A stretch of 49,090 nt of DNA, from NCBI GenBank assembly GCA_964621525.1, contig CAZUMS010000029.1, positions 1 through 49,090 of the forward strand. Direction: 5' to 3'. Positions 37,326-45,035 of this stretch are shown here, piece by piece (within the stretch, counting starts at the first letter, position 1; every line of letters starts with the position of its first letter). This DNA comes from CAZMGV01 sp964621525 [NCBI: uncultured bacterium] (GTDB lineage Bacteria; JAGRBM01). Below the pieces are notes generated by a model. It searched no databases and was not told the origin of the DNA. It was given only the letters and a program-made list of their open reading frames with translations. The position numbers and the translations under genes are program-made.

Positions 37326-38207
37326 TCAGCCGAACCAGATGCTCTGACGCTTGGCGAGATCCTCGTTCACCATCTCCTGGACGGTGTCCTGGATCTCTTT
37401 CGCGAGCTTCTGCATCAGGTCCGGATCCTCGACTGCGTGTTCGGGATATTCGCGGTAAAGCTCGATGGGCTCGCCATACCGGATCTTGTATTTGGTCGGC
37501 AACGGCAGCAGCCAGAGCGCCGGCGGCAGCAGGAACTGCTGGGGCATGACCGGGAAATACGGGACGCCGAGCAGCTTCGCGAGCGGCTTGATGTTGGCCA
37601 GCATCGGGTACTGCTCCTCGCCACCGATAACCGATGTGGGAATGATGGGCGTCCGGTTCCTGATCGCCAGCTCCACAAATCCGACGTTAAATTTAACGAG
37701 CTTGTACCGGTCGCTGAATGGCTTGCCCGGACCCTTGGCCCCTTCGGGAAATACCGTAACCAGTTCTTCCGCCTGCAGGAGCTGTTCGAAGTTGTACTTG
37801 GTCCCGGTTACCTGTCCGCACCGCTGCATGAACGTACCGAGATATGGCAGGTCGGAAAAGACCTTTTCGATAATTCCCCGCATCAGCCGGGGATGCGGCG
37901 CCCGCTCCATGATGTCGGCATAGATCATCAGCCCGTCGACCGGCAGAACGCCGGAGTGATTCGGCACGATCATCGCCCGGCCGGTCGCGGGCAGGTTTTC
38001 GTGCCCCGTGCTTTCAACCCTGAACCAGTTCTCGTAAAAAACCCGGGAGAACAGATAGGCGGCGAGAATCGATTCCCGTTCCATGCCGAACTGGTCGTAA
38101 CCGAACCCCAGATCGTTGAACGGGGCATTCATGATGAGATCGACCCGCTCGTCGCCGAGAATCCGGCGTGCGAAATCGACCACCTGCTGGCGTGTGGACT
38201 GTTCCAT
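37326..38207 (-). CDS. PlsC-like lysophospholipid acyltransferase
   Basis: 293 residues. Contains the acceptor motif AMIVPNHSGVLPVDGLMIYAD (88-107 area; N-H-S-G-x-L-P-x-D type, as in the lysophospholipid acyltransferase/DAGAT-like subgroup) and the glycerol-phosphate-binding FPEGAKGPGKPF. It probably transfers an acyl chain to a lysophospholipid or alcohol acceptor at the inner membrane. The long N-terminal extension before the H-box (about 85 residues) is typical of this subgroup. A 9-bp hairpin lies 11 bp upstream of the ATG. It follows the response-regulator gene by 141 bp and is followed 29 bp later by the SRPBCC gene. Confidence 0.85.
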   Translation of the reverse strand: MEQSTRQQVVDFARRILGDERVDLIMNAPFNDLGFGYDQFGMERESILAAYLFSRVFYENWFRVESTGHENLPATGRAMIVPNHSGVLPVDGLMIYADIMERAPHPRLMRGIIEKVFSDLPYLGTFMQRCGQVTGTKYNFEQLLQAEELVTVFPEGAKGPGKPFSDRYKLVKFNVGFVELAIRNRTPIIPTSVIGGEEQYPMLANIKPLAKLLGVPYFPVMPQQFLLPPALWLLPLPTKYKIRYGEPIELYREYPEHAVEDPDLMQKLAKEIQDTVQEMVNEDLAKRQSIWFG

Positions 38208-38218
38208 GTGTGGATTGC

Positions 38219-38241
38219 CCGGCCGGATGGTCTCCGGCCGG
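38219..38241 (-). promoter_or_regulatory. Hairpin next to the PlsC ribosome-binding region
   Basis: CCGGCCGGA/TCCGGCCGG forms a perfect 9-bp stem with a 5-base loop, ending 11 bp before the ATG at 38207. The only GGAG in this leader is in the stem. It could limit translation. Confidence 0.45.
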
Positions 38242-38297
38242 TTCGGTGCTCCTCCGCGCTCCAGACCCTAACGGAGCGGCGGCGTTTCTCAGGCCTA

Positions 38298-38325
38298 TAT
38301 CTAGCACGCGCCGGACGGCGGACAA
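38298..38325 (-). promoter_or_regulatory. Possible promoter for the PlsC/SRPBCC genes
   Basis: Reading the minus strand: TTGTCC, 16 bp, TAGATA. It lies between the response-regulator stop and the plsC-like start. Confidence 0.35.
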
Positions 38326-38348
38326 CTGGCCATTCCGGTAATCTGGTT

Positions 38349-38720
38349 TCAGCCCTCGAACTGGCGGCGGATTTCCAGGAGAATATGCTCCCGCGTGAAC
38401 GGCTTGCGGAGATAGCCGTCCATGCCGGCCTCCAGCGCCTCTTCCTCGGCTGCCCCGGAGGTGTGTGCCGATATGGCCACGACCGGCAATTCATCACCGT
38501 AAGACCGCTGACGGATTTCCCGTGTGGCTTCGATGCCGTCCATTCGGGGCATGGCGAGATCCATTAGAACCAGATCGAATTTCTGCTTTTCGAGAATATT
38601 CAGAGCCTCAACGCCGTCTTCAGCCGTCTCGACGCCAAAGCCCTGCCCTTCGAGCATCTCCCGGATCATGTTCCGGGTCTCAAGGTCGTCATCGACGACC
38701 AGTATCAGCTTGGTTCCCAA
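38349..38720 (-). CDS. Stand-alone receiver-domain response regulator (CheY-like)
   Basis: About 123 residues from a TTG at 38720, preceded by AAGGGGA 9 bp upstream; the longer frame from 38870 gives an unlikely N-terminal extension. The receiver domain is complete: acidic pocket VVDDDLE (about 7-13), phospho-acceptor in VLMDLAMPRMDG (Asp at about 55), Ser/Thr at VVAISAH, and the conserved lysine in YLRKPF. There is no output domain, so it acts as a phosphorelay or CheY-like protein. No histidine kinase lies in the window. A perfect 11-bp inverted repeat is found in its leader. Confidence 0.9.
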   Translation of the reverse strand: MGTKLILVVDDDLETRNMIREMLEGQGFGVETAEDGVEALNILEKQKFDLVLMDLAMPRMDGIEATREIRQRSYGDELPVVAISAHTSGAAEEEALEAGMDGYLRKPFTREHILLEIRRQFEG

Positions 38721-38745
38721 CGACCATTCCCCTTGCCAGGTGGCG

Positions 38746-38776
38746 GTATCCGCATCAGAACTGGAGATGCGGATAC
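38746..38776 (-). promoter_or_regulatory. 11-bp inverted repeat in the response-regulator leader
   Basis: GTATCCGCATC (38746-38756) and GATGCGGATAC (38766-38776) are perfect reverse complements across a 9-base gap. It lies 25 bp upstream of the TTG start. It may be an operator or RNA hairpin; no T-run follows, so not a terminator. Confidence 0.55.
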
Positions 38777-38955
38777 TCAACCGGCCAGATACAGGCCCTT
38801 GCGGACATACCTGCACCCATTGAAACATATTATGCCATGCCCCCCGGCAAATATATGCCCGCCGCGTCAACAGTTAGTAAAAAGGCCCGGCCCGGCGGTC
38901 AACTGCCAAACCCTAGATGAGCGAAATTTAACGGGAAACTGGAATTATTCCGGCC

Positions 38956-40518
38956 TCAAACCGGATAAACCCCGTGTTTTCGCCAAGGCCGGAGCACCCG
39001 CTTTGTCTCGGAATAGAAAAGAGCCTGGACAATCCGCTGCCGGGTTTCTCGTGGATCGATAATGTCGTCGATCATGCCCCATCCGGCCGCGACGTATGGG
39101 TCGATGGTCTCCCGGATCTTGTCTGCCATCTGCCGGGCGGTCTCGGCCCGCTTGTCCTCCGGAAGTGCCTCCAGGGTCTTGCGGGCGAAAATGGCGACCA
39201 TGCCTTCAGGACCCATGACCGAGATCTCGGCCAGTGGCCAGGCGAGAATCTGATCCGGCTCGTAGGCCGCACCGTTCATCACGAAGTAACCTGCTCCGTA
39301 GCATTTGCGAAGCAGAATCGTGACCTTCGGTACCGTTGCCGTCGAGACCGCATGCAGCATCTTCGCGCCGTGACGGATGATTCCCGCCTGCTCCACCTTC
39401 GAACCCACCACGAACCCTGGGGTGTCCTGCATGAACACCAGCGGGATCGAAAACGCATCGCAGAGCCACACAAAACGAGCAGCCTTGTCGGCGGCATTCA
39501 TGTCCAGCGCGCCGCCAAGGAACATCGGATTGTTTGCCACGATCCCGGCGGGGCGGCCGCCGAAACGGGCGAACCCTGTGACGAGGTTCCGGGCCCACCT
39601 GGGCTTGATCTCGAAGAACGAGCCTTCGTCCGACACCAGACTGATGATCTTGTGGACATCGTACGCCCGCTTGGGGTTGTCGGGAATAACGTCGAGAATG
39701 CGGTCGTCGAGTGGGCCCACAGCTCCACTGAACGGCAGCACCGGGGGCTTTTCCTCGCAATTCGAAGGGAAATACGACAGGTACTGCTTGATCTTTTCGA
39801 TGCATTCCTGATCGCTCCCAACTTCCAGATCGGCGTTACCGGACTGTTCCGTGTGGATGTGCGAACCGCCAAGATCCTGCTCTGAAATATCCTCGCCCAC
39901 GGCCGCCTTCACAAGGTAAGGACCGGCCAGCGCCATGCTCGAAGTACCCTTCACCATCGGCACGAAATCGGCGAGCCCCGGAATATAGGCGGTGCCCGCG
40001 GCACCGGGGCCGACCATCGCGCAGACCTGGGGGACGACTCCCGAAAGCACTGCCTGTTCGCGGAACAGGTACCCCGACCCCGCAAAACGGGACGCCTCGG
40101 TGTTATGCCCGCCGCCAGCGCCAATCCGTGCTCCTGCGGAGTCGATGAGCCAGACGATCGGTATCCGCCACCGGAGGACCATCTCCCGGAGCCGTGCCAT
40201 CTTCTCTTCGGAGACCTCACCCATGGAACCGCCATAGACAGTGAAGTCATAAGCCGCGATTCCAATTTTGCGGCCGTTCACGAGGCCATAGCCCGTGACG
40301 CAGCCATCGGCCGGGGAACGCTGTTTATCGTCCCCGTGATGGAAACCGAGGCGGCCGAATTCCATGAACGATCCGGGATCGACGAGCAGGCCGATCCGCT
40401 CGCGGCAGGTGAGCTTGCCCCGTTCGTGCTGCTTTTTGACCTTGTCCTCGCCGCCCAGCAGCAGCGTGTCCTTGCGCTTGTCTTCGAGTTTCTGGACGCG
40501 TTCGCGAAGCGTGGCCAT
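38956..40518 (-). CDS. Acyl-CoA carboxylase carboxyltransferase (beta) subunit, PccB-like
   Basis: 520 residues from the ATG at 40518 (MATLRERVQKL), with GGAGAGG 6 bp upstream; an upstream in-frame start would fall in the operator region. The carboxyltransferase transfers carboxyl from biotin to acyl-CoA. Family segments: HERGKLTCRERIGLLVDPGSF, the oxyanion loop VGPGAAGTAYIPGLADF, GGSHIHTEQSG, RFGGRPAGIVANNPMFLGG and TPGFVVGSKVEQAGIIRHGA. Size and motifs fit PccB/methylcrotonyl-type enzymes; which acyl-CoA it uses is not certain. The biotin carboxylase partner is not adjacent. Confidence 0.92.
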   Translation of the reverse strand: MATLRERVQKLEDKRKDTLLLGGEDKVKKQHERGKLTCRERIGLLVDPGSFMEFGRLGFHHGDDKQRSPADGCVTGYGLVNGRKIGIAAYDFTVYGGSMGEVSEEKMARLREMVLRWRIPIVWLIDSAGARIGAGGGHNTEASRFAGSGYLFREQAVLSGVVPQVCAMVGPGAAGTAYIPGLADFVPMVKGTSSMALAGPYLVKAAVGEDISEQDLGGSHIHTEQSGNADLEVGSDQECIEKIKQYLSYFPSNCEEKPPVLPFSGAVGPLDDRILDVIPDNPKRAYDVHKIISLVSDEGSFFEIKPRWARNLVTGFARFGGRPAGIVANNPMFLGGALDMNAADKAARFVWLCDAFSIPLVFMQDTPGFVVGSKVEQAGIIRHGAKMLHAVSTATVPKVTILLRKCYGAGYFVMNGAAYEPDQILAWPLAEISVMGPEGMVAIFARKTLEALPEDKRAETARQMADKIRETIDPYVAAGWGMIDDIIDPRETRQRIVQALFYSETKRVLRPWRKHGVYPV

Positions 40519-40540
40519 GGGGAACCTCTCCGTTGCCGAA

Positions 40541-40554
40541 TGAATGATCATTCA
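40541..40554. promoter_or_regulatory. Perfect 14-bp palindrome, probable TetR-type operator
   Basis: TGAATGATCATTCA is exactly palindromic. It lies 22 bp upstream of the carboxylase ATG, where a repressor would block transcription. This motif is typical of TetR-family fatty-acid and acyl-CoA regulators. An imperfect copy (TGAATCATCATTCA) occurs at 30350-30363. Confidence 0.75.
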
Positions 40555-40600
40555 GCGCGCGGAGAGTTAACCGGCAGCCGCGAAAGAGGTCAACTGGCTG

Positions 40601-41230
40601 TCAGAGCTTGCTGGCACCGCCGACCTTGGCGTCGCCGTCGGGGTTATCCCGGCGGTTCTTGAGCCGCCTGATCAGTTCGCCGAACCCGTTGTCCTTGATG
40701 ATCTTGGTGAAACTCACCCGGTAGGTATCGACGAGCGAGGCATCGTCGACGGAGTAATCGACGATCCGCCAGCCCTTGTCGCCCTTCTCGAAGAAATAGT
40801 CGAGCCGGATTTCCTCGCCCTTGTAGGTGATCTTCGACGACACCACGACCCGGCGGCCGACGGCTTCGGGATTCCTGTACTGCATGCGGCCGCCGGAATA
40901 GTACTCAAGCCCCTTGTCCGACACCGAATTGTTCACCGTCACCTCGCGGAACAGCTTGAGGAACTCCGTAAGTTCCGGCTTCGTCGCGGCCTTCTGGTTC
41001 CGGGCGCCGAGCGCATCGAGCGCGATCCGCTCGTAGTCGAACATGTCGTTCAGCATCACCTTCAGTGGATCCTTCTGCTGGGCGGTGAGCGGAAGCTTCT
41101 TGTCCGAAAGATAGGCCCGGATCTCCTTGTCCCGGTTCTGGATCAGCGTGAGCGGCTCCTGCTCCGCGGAGGCGAAGGACGACGCGGGAATCAGAACGAG
41201 GAGAGCGCAAAGGATACGAAACGGTTTCAT
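40601..41230 (-). CDS. MlaC/Ttg2D-like periplasmic phospholipid-binding protein
   Basis: 209 residues with a signal peptide (1-22, cleavage near FASAEQ). The pattern KVMLNDMFDYERIALDALG, EFLKLFREVTVNNS, then KGEEIRLDYFF and WRIVDYSVDDASLVDTYRVSF is that of the MlaC/Tol_Tol_Ttg2 domain. MlaC carries phospholipids between inner and outer membrane. The usual mlaFEDB ABC genes are absent here; instead it closes an operon with TolC and lipid synthesis genes. Its ATG overlaps the TolC stop by one base (TGATG). Confidence 0.88.
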   Translation of the reverse strand: MKPFRILCALLVLIPASSFASAEQEPLTLIQNRDKEIRAYLSDKKLPLTAQQKDPLKVMLNDMFDYERIALDALGARNQKAATKPELTEFLKLFREVTVNNSVSDKGLEYYSGGRMQYRNPEAVGRRVVVSSKITYKGEEIRLDYFFEKGDKGWRIVDYSVDDASLVDTYRVSFTKIIKDNGFGELIRRLKNRRDNPDGDAKVGGASKL

Positions 41231-42711
41231 CAGTCGAGGTCCTCCAGACCGGCGGCCTGCACCAGCTCAGCCCAGGCCTTGTTGTTCTCGAACAGGGCAT
41301 TGATATAAGCGCCCCGCGTCTGCAGGTAGTTCTGGTAGGCGATCAGAAGATTGTCGGTGGTCTCGACCCCGATGCTGTAGTTGAGCGTCGAGGAGCGGAA
41401 CCATTTGCGGCTCGAAATATTGGCATCGACGAGAGCATCCACGGTCTTCTGGGCGCGGACCATTTCGTAGAATGCCTGCCGTGCCTGGATACGCAGTCCC
41501 ATGACAGCGGCTTCCTGACCGATCCGGGCCTGCTCGTACTGGGCGAGTACTTCGTCCCGCTTGGCGTTCTGCATCCAGGCATTGAACTCGAAGTTAAGCC
41601 CCAGCACGATGCCGCCCCCCAGCGACCGGAAGTAGTCATCCGAGAAGAGGGATTCGACCTGCCGCCGGGGTGCATATGCCGCGAAGCCCTGCCCGGCGAC
41701 AAACAGGTCGGGCTTGTACCAGAGCTTGAGCGTATCGAGCTGGGCCGACCGGGCCTCAACGCCGATACCCACCCGCTTCGCGTTGAAATGGTTGATGGAT
41801 GCAGAATCCTCGTAAAACGTCACCGGATCAAGCTGTATATCCACGGCAGCCAGATCCTCCTCGGACAGCCGGAACTCTTCTTCCGGGTCGAGGCCGAGGA
41901 AAATCGCCATCGTGGTACGGGCCAGATCGCGCTGAGAGTATATTTTTTCCAGCTGCATCCGGAGCTGACCGAGGAAAATCTCGACCCGGTAGAGATCCGT
42001 CAACGTCACATCGTCGTCGCCGGCATCGATTTTCTGCCGGATCTTGTCCCGGTTTTCAGCGAGCTGGTTCTCGACGTCGGCAATCAGGTCGATGCCGTCT
42101 TCGGCCGCCAGAATTCCCCAGTAGATTTCCCGGATCCGCTTGCGGACCTCGATCCGCTTCTCTGCCATTTCGAGACGCGAGTTCCGGACCCCGCTTTCGG
42201 CCAGCGTGCGGGCCGCCGACAGCTTGCCCCAGGTATATATCGGCTGAACGAAGTTGAGCTCGAAACGGACGAACGGGCCGAGTTTTTCCAGGGGCTTGGA
42301 CTTCTCGACCCTGACGGTCGGACAGCTGGTAGCCGCGTTGTTGTCCGTACACCCCGAGGCGGTGGCGTCCGGAACGTCGATCACATCCTGCCCGGGAGCC
42401 GGACCGACCAGAAACCGGCCGCCAAACTCGGGCAGAAAGGCCGCCGCTTTCGCCTGCGCTACCAGCGCCTCGCTTTCGGCAATCTTGAGCCGCTGCATCA
42501 TCACTTCAGGCGAAATCTGGTCGGCGATCCTGAGGCAGGCATCGAGGTTGTAGACCTTGGTGTCCACGTCCGGAAGCGGCGGCCCCGGATAACGCTCCTT
42601 CGATGAGACAGGGCGAGCGTCCGGGACGGCTGGCGGAGCTTCCGTATCGGCGGCGAATACCGGTATGGCGAAACCGAAAACGGCCAGAATCATTCCTGTT
42701 CCGCGCCTCAT
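41230..42711 (-). CDS. TolC-family outer-membrane channel protein
   Basis: 493 residues with a signal peptide (1-20, PVFA-AD). Two long coiled-coil alpha repeats with the OEP pattern are visible: NLDACLRIADQISPEVMMQRLKI..., ARTLAESGVRNSRLEMAEKRIEVRKRIREIYWGIL, and YEQARIGQEAAVMGLRIQARQAFYEMVRAQK. TolC-type trimers form a tunnel through the outer membrane. An insertion of about 25 residues with two cysteines (CTDNNAATSCP near 118-128) is unusual. No inner-membrane pump or membrane-fusion protein follows; instead MlaC-like and YbhN-like genes flank it. Its ATG overlaps the YbhN stop by 4 bp. Confidence 0.9.
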   Translation of the reverse strand: MRRGTGMILAVFGFAIPVFAADTEAPPAVPDARPVSSKERYPGPPLPDVDTKVYNLDACLRIADQISPEVMMQRLKIAESEALVAQAKAAAFLPEFGGRFLVGPAPGQDVIDVPDATASGCTDNNAATSCPTVRVEKSKPLEKLGPFVRFELNFVQPIYTWGKLSAARTLAESGVRNSRLEMAEKRIEVRKRIREIYWGILAAEDGIDLIADVENQLAENRDKIRQKIDAGDDDVTLTDLYRVEIFLGQLRMQLEKIYSQRDLARTTMAIFLGLDPEEEFRLSEEDLAAVDIQLDPVTFYEDSASINHFNAKRVGIGVEARSAQLDTLKLWYKPDLFVAGQGFAAYAPRRQVESLFSDDYFRSLGGGIVLGLNFEFNAWMQNAKRDEVLAQYEQARIGQEAAVMGLRIQARQAFYEMVRAQKTVDALVDANISSRKWFRSSTLNYSIGVETTDNLLIAYQNYLQTRGAYINALFENNKAWAELVQAAGLEDLD

Positions 42712-43745
42712 GAACCGCTTTCCTCCGCATGTCTTGCATCGGAAAGGGCCTGCGACTCTGCCGCAGGCGCCAGCGCCTGGTACACCGTCAGGGCGGCATA
42801 CCCCATCCCTGAGAAAACGAGCGTACGGCCCCGGCGTAACACCCCTGACGAAAGTCCGTCCGCCCAGGAAAGTCCTATTGCCTTGAACAGCAACGCGTGT
42901 CCGCCCTCGTTGGCGCCGACCTGCTGGGGAATAAAGGAAAAACTCGTATTCACGATGACCGTAGCGGCCGCGATGGCGTAGGCGGCCCAGGGAGATATCG
43001 GGACTCCGAATGCCATGCCGATGAGTGTGAGATCGAACATCCTGCTTGCGCGGCCTGCAAAGTGCGCGGCGATGGCGGCCCAGAATCGCCCGCGATGACG
43101 GCCGTGAAAGGCCGCCAGCTCGGTATCGATATCGGCGGCCTTGTCCCGGACCTTTCCCGAGATCCGGAACCCCAGCCGTTCGACCCAGCCGAGGGCCGAC
43201 GTTAGCGCTTTTCCTCCTCGAATCAACGTGACCAGCATCACTACGCCGGCCACAAGCAGCAGGGTTAAAAGAATTTCAATCCACTGCACCGCTTCGGGCA
43301 GATCGAAAAGAAAAAGGCCGATCACAACGCCCGTCACCATATGAAGGACGCTGGCAGCGGAAAACAGGGTCTTGTCGACGATGACCGAAGCCGCCGCTTC
43401 GTGATCTTTCAGATGGCGGTGCATCATCACCATCTTTACCGGCTCGCCGCCGAGGTTCATGAGCGGTGTGATGGTGTTGATGCTCTCTCCGATCCAGCGG
43501 ACCAGGAACAGCTTCCAGAAACCGACCGGTTTCGGATCGCCCTCGATGATGAACCACCAGGCGAGGGTCGAGCAGAAGTTCCAGAAGAACGAGAGAAGCA
43601 GCATGAGGCCGAAGTAAAACGGTCCGATACTGACGATGCGGTCCAGGACGTCGCCGAACCCCTGCCAGGCGAACAGCGCGACGAGCGCCCCGAGCCCGGC
43701 AACGAGCAGGAATACCTTGAGGAGCTTTTTTTTCTGACGGTCCAC
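42708..43745 (-). CDS. YbhN/AglD-like (lysylphosphatidylglycerol synthase TM) integral membrane protein
   Basis: 345 residues with about eight transmembrane helices. The family pattern is seen in LARWWFIIEGD-like WWFIIEGDPKPVGFWKLFLVRWIGESINTITPLMNLGGEPVKM (about 60-103) and FIPQQVGANEGGHALLF (near 275). This superfamily (UPF0104, MprF N-terminal flippase domain, HpnL) moves or helps to move lipids across the inner membrane. Start is the GTG at 43745; a run of eight As sits at codons 5-7. It is 6 bp after the CDP-alcohol transferase stop and overlaps TolC by 4 bp, so the genes are coupled. Confidence 0.87.
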   Translation of the reverse strand: MDRQKKKLLKVFLLVAGLGALVALFAWQGFGDVLDRIVSIGPFYFGLMLLLSFFWNFCSTLAWWFIIEGDPKPVGFWKLFLVRWIGESINTITPLMNLGGEPVKMVMMHRHLKDHEAAASVIVDKTLFSAASVLHMVTGVVIGLFLFDLPEAVQWIEILLTLLLVAGVVMLVTLIRGGKALTSALGWVERLGFRISGKVRDKAADIDTELAAFHGRHRGRFWAAIAAHFAGRASRMFDLTLIGMAFGVPISPWAAYAIAAATVIVNTSFSFIPQQVGANEGGHALLFKAIGLSWADGLSSGVLRRGRTLVFSGMGYAALTVYQALAPAAESQALSDARHAEESGS

Positions 43746-43751
43746 GCCGGA

Positions 43752-44951
43752 TCAACCGCCCAGACTCTTGCGCGCCACCGAGAAATAGACGTTCATCAGG
43801 ATAATGGTCCCGACCGTCGCAAAGAAGACAAGGTGATAGAAAAACGGCGCATCCAGCAGGTACCCGAGCCACGCCGCGACACCGATGGCGAGCGACCAGG
43901 AATCCCGCTTGCCGAGAATCTTGATCCGGTCCAGCAGACGGTAAGCGATGCCGGCCTTCCTGCCGTCCACCCGGGCCTCGAAATCCTTGTAGACCGCCAC
44001 GAGGGTTCCGCTCTTCTTGTTCCGGTAGAGATAGAGATACATGCCGCCGAGCAGGAATACGGTCAACGCCAGCGAGCCGAAGCCCAGGTAATGGACATAC
44101 GGGGCCCAGAAGTGGCCTCCGGCTGCGGAGAACTTCGCATACCCAAGTGTCAGTGCGGAGAGATAGGCGATGTAGGTAATGTTGTCGCCGAACGTATCGA
44201 CCCACGCTCCCGAGGGAGAGTCCATGAACTTGCTCCGGGCGATCTCGCCGTCGCACCGGTCGAAGGCCGCGCAGAGCTGGAAGATCGTCCCGCCCCAGAA
44301 AAAACCCCACAGGTCGCCGCGGACGAACATCCAGGCACTGACGAACCCGAGCAGGGTCGTCGCCACCGTGATCATGTTCGGTGTGACGCCGGTCTCCGAC
44401 AGCACCCAGCTCACTGGGATCGACAGCTTCGAGTTGAAGTGAACGCTCACGGGGCCCGAAGTAGGCTTGAAGACGCTCCGGAAGATCGCCGACTTGGCCC
44501 GCCGGATGTCCGGCCTTTCCCGGACCGGAACGACGAAGTGCGTGCGGGAGGGCGTCTCTCCGGTCCAGAGCGGAACCGGCTGCGTCCCGGCACCGTCGTT
44601 CTTGAAGAACCGCGGAGCACCGGGGACAGTAACCGGGCCGTCCGCCGCGTCCAGGTCTTTCCAGACGGAATTCCCCACGACTACATCGGCGTCCACTTCA
44701 ACCTGTACGAAATCCACCTTTGGTGCGGGATGCGGGCCCCAGGAGATATCGGCACCCGCCAGCCGCCGGTCGGAACCCACGGTACGGCGCGCAGCCTCGA
44801 CGTCCGAACCCGTCACTTCGATCTGCTCCGCACCGTTGCGGACGGCGCCGATCAGCAGCCGGAGCAGCACCGGCACGCCGGCCACACCGGCAAGCGCGGG
44901 CTGAAAACCATTAACGGGGCCGGGGATGCGGATCGCCAGACGGAAGGACAA
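43752..44951 (-). CDS. CDP-alcohol phosphatidyltransferase with a degenerate N-terminal nucleotidyltransferase-like domain
   Basis: 399 residues from a TTG at 44951 (AGAGAGG 9 bp upstream). Residues 195-399 are the transferase with about six transmembrane helices and the full motif D-x2-D-G-x2-A-R-x8-G-x3-D-x3-D at D231, D234, G235, A238-R239, G248, D252 and D256. It swaps CMP for an alcohol or a second phospho-head group. Residues 1-190 resemble a MobA-type nucleotidyltransferase (GVPVLLRLLIGAVRNGAEQIEV), as in fused IPCT/DIPPS enzymes, but the N-terminal A-G-x-G-x-R loop is missing. A full nucleotidyltransferase is encoded next upstream. The link region FKPTSGPVSVHFNSKLSIPVS is a typical of this fused family. 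Confidence 0.87.
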   Translation of the reverse strand: MSFRLAIRIPGPVNGFQPALAGVAGVPVLLRLLIGAVRNGAEQIEVTGSDVEAARRTVGSDRRLAGADISWGPHPAPKVDFVQVEVDADVVVGNSVWKDLDAADGPVTVPGAPRFFKNDGAGTQPVPLWTGETPSRTHFVVPVRERPDIRRAKSAIFRSVFKPTSGPVSVHFNSKLSIPVSWVLSETGVTPNMITVATTLLGFVSAWMFVRGDLWGFFWGGTIFQLCAAFDRCDGEIARSKFMDSPSGAWVDTFGDNITYIAYLSALTLGYAKFSAAGGHFWAPYVHYLGFGSLALTVFLLGGMYLYLYRNKKSGTLVAVYKDFEARVDGRKAGIAYRLLDRIKILGKRDSWSLAIGVAAWLGYLLDAPFFYHLVFFATVGTIILMNVYFSVARKSLGG

Positions 44952-45035
44952 ACGGAAAAACCTCTCTGACTGTAACAGGCCCGGGCAGGCCGTGCAGGAA
45001 GCGGTTCCTGCCCGGTCCGGCGCGAAAACCCAAAT

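Noticed and set aside
40601-41230. A complete Mla phospholipid transport system
   Set aside because: Only an MlaC-like gene is present; no mlaE, mlaF, mlaD or mlaA-like gene is in the window.
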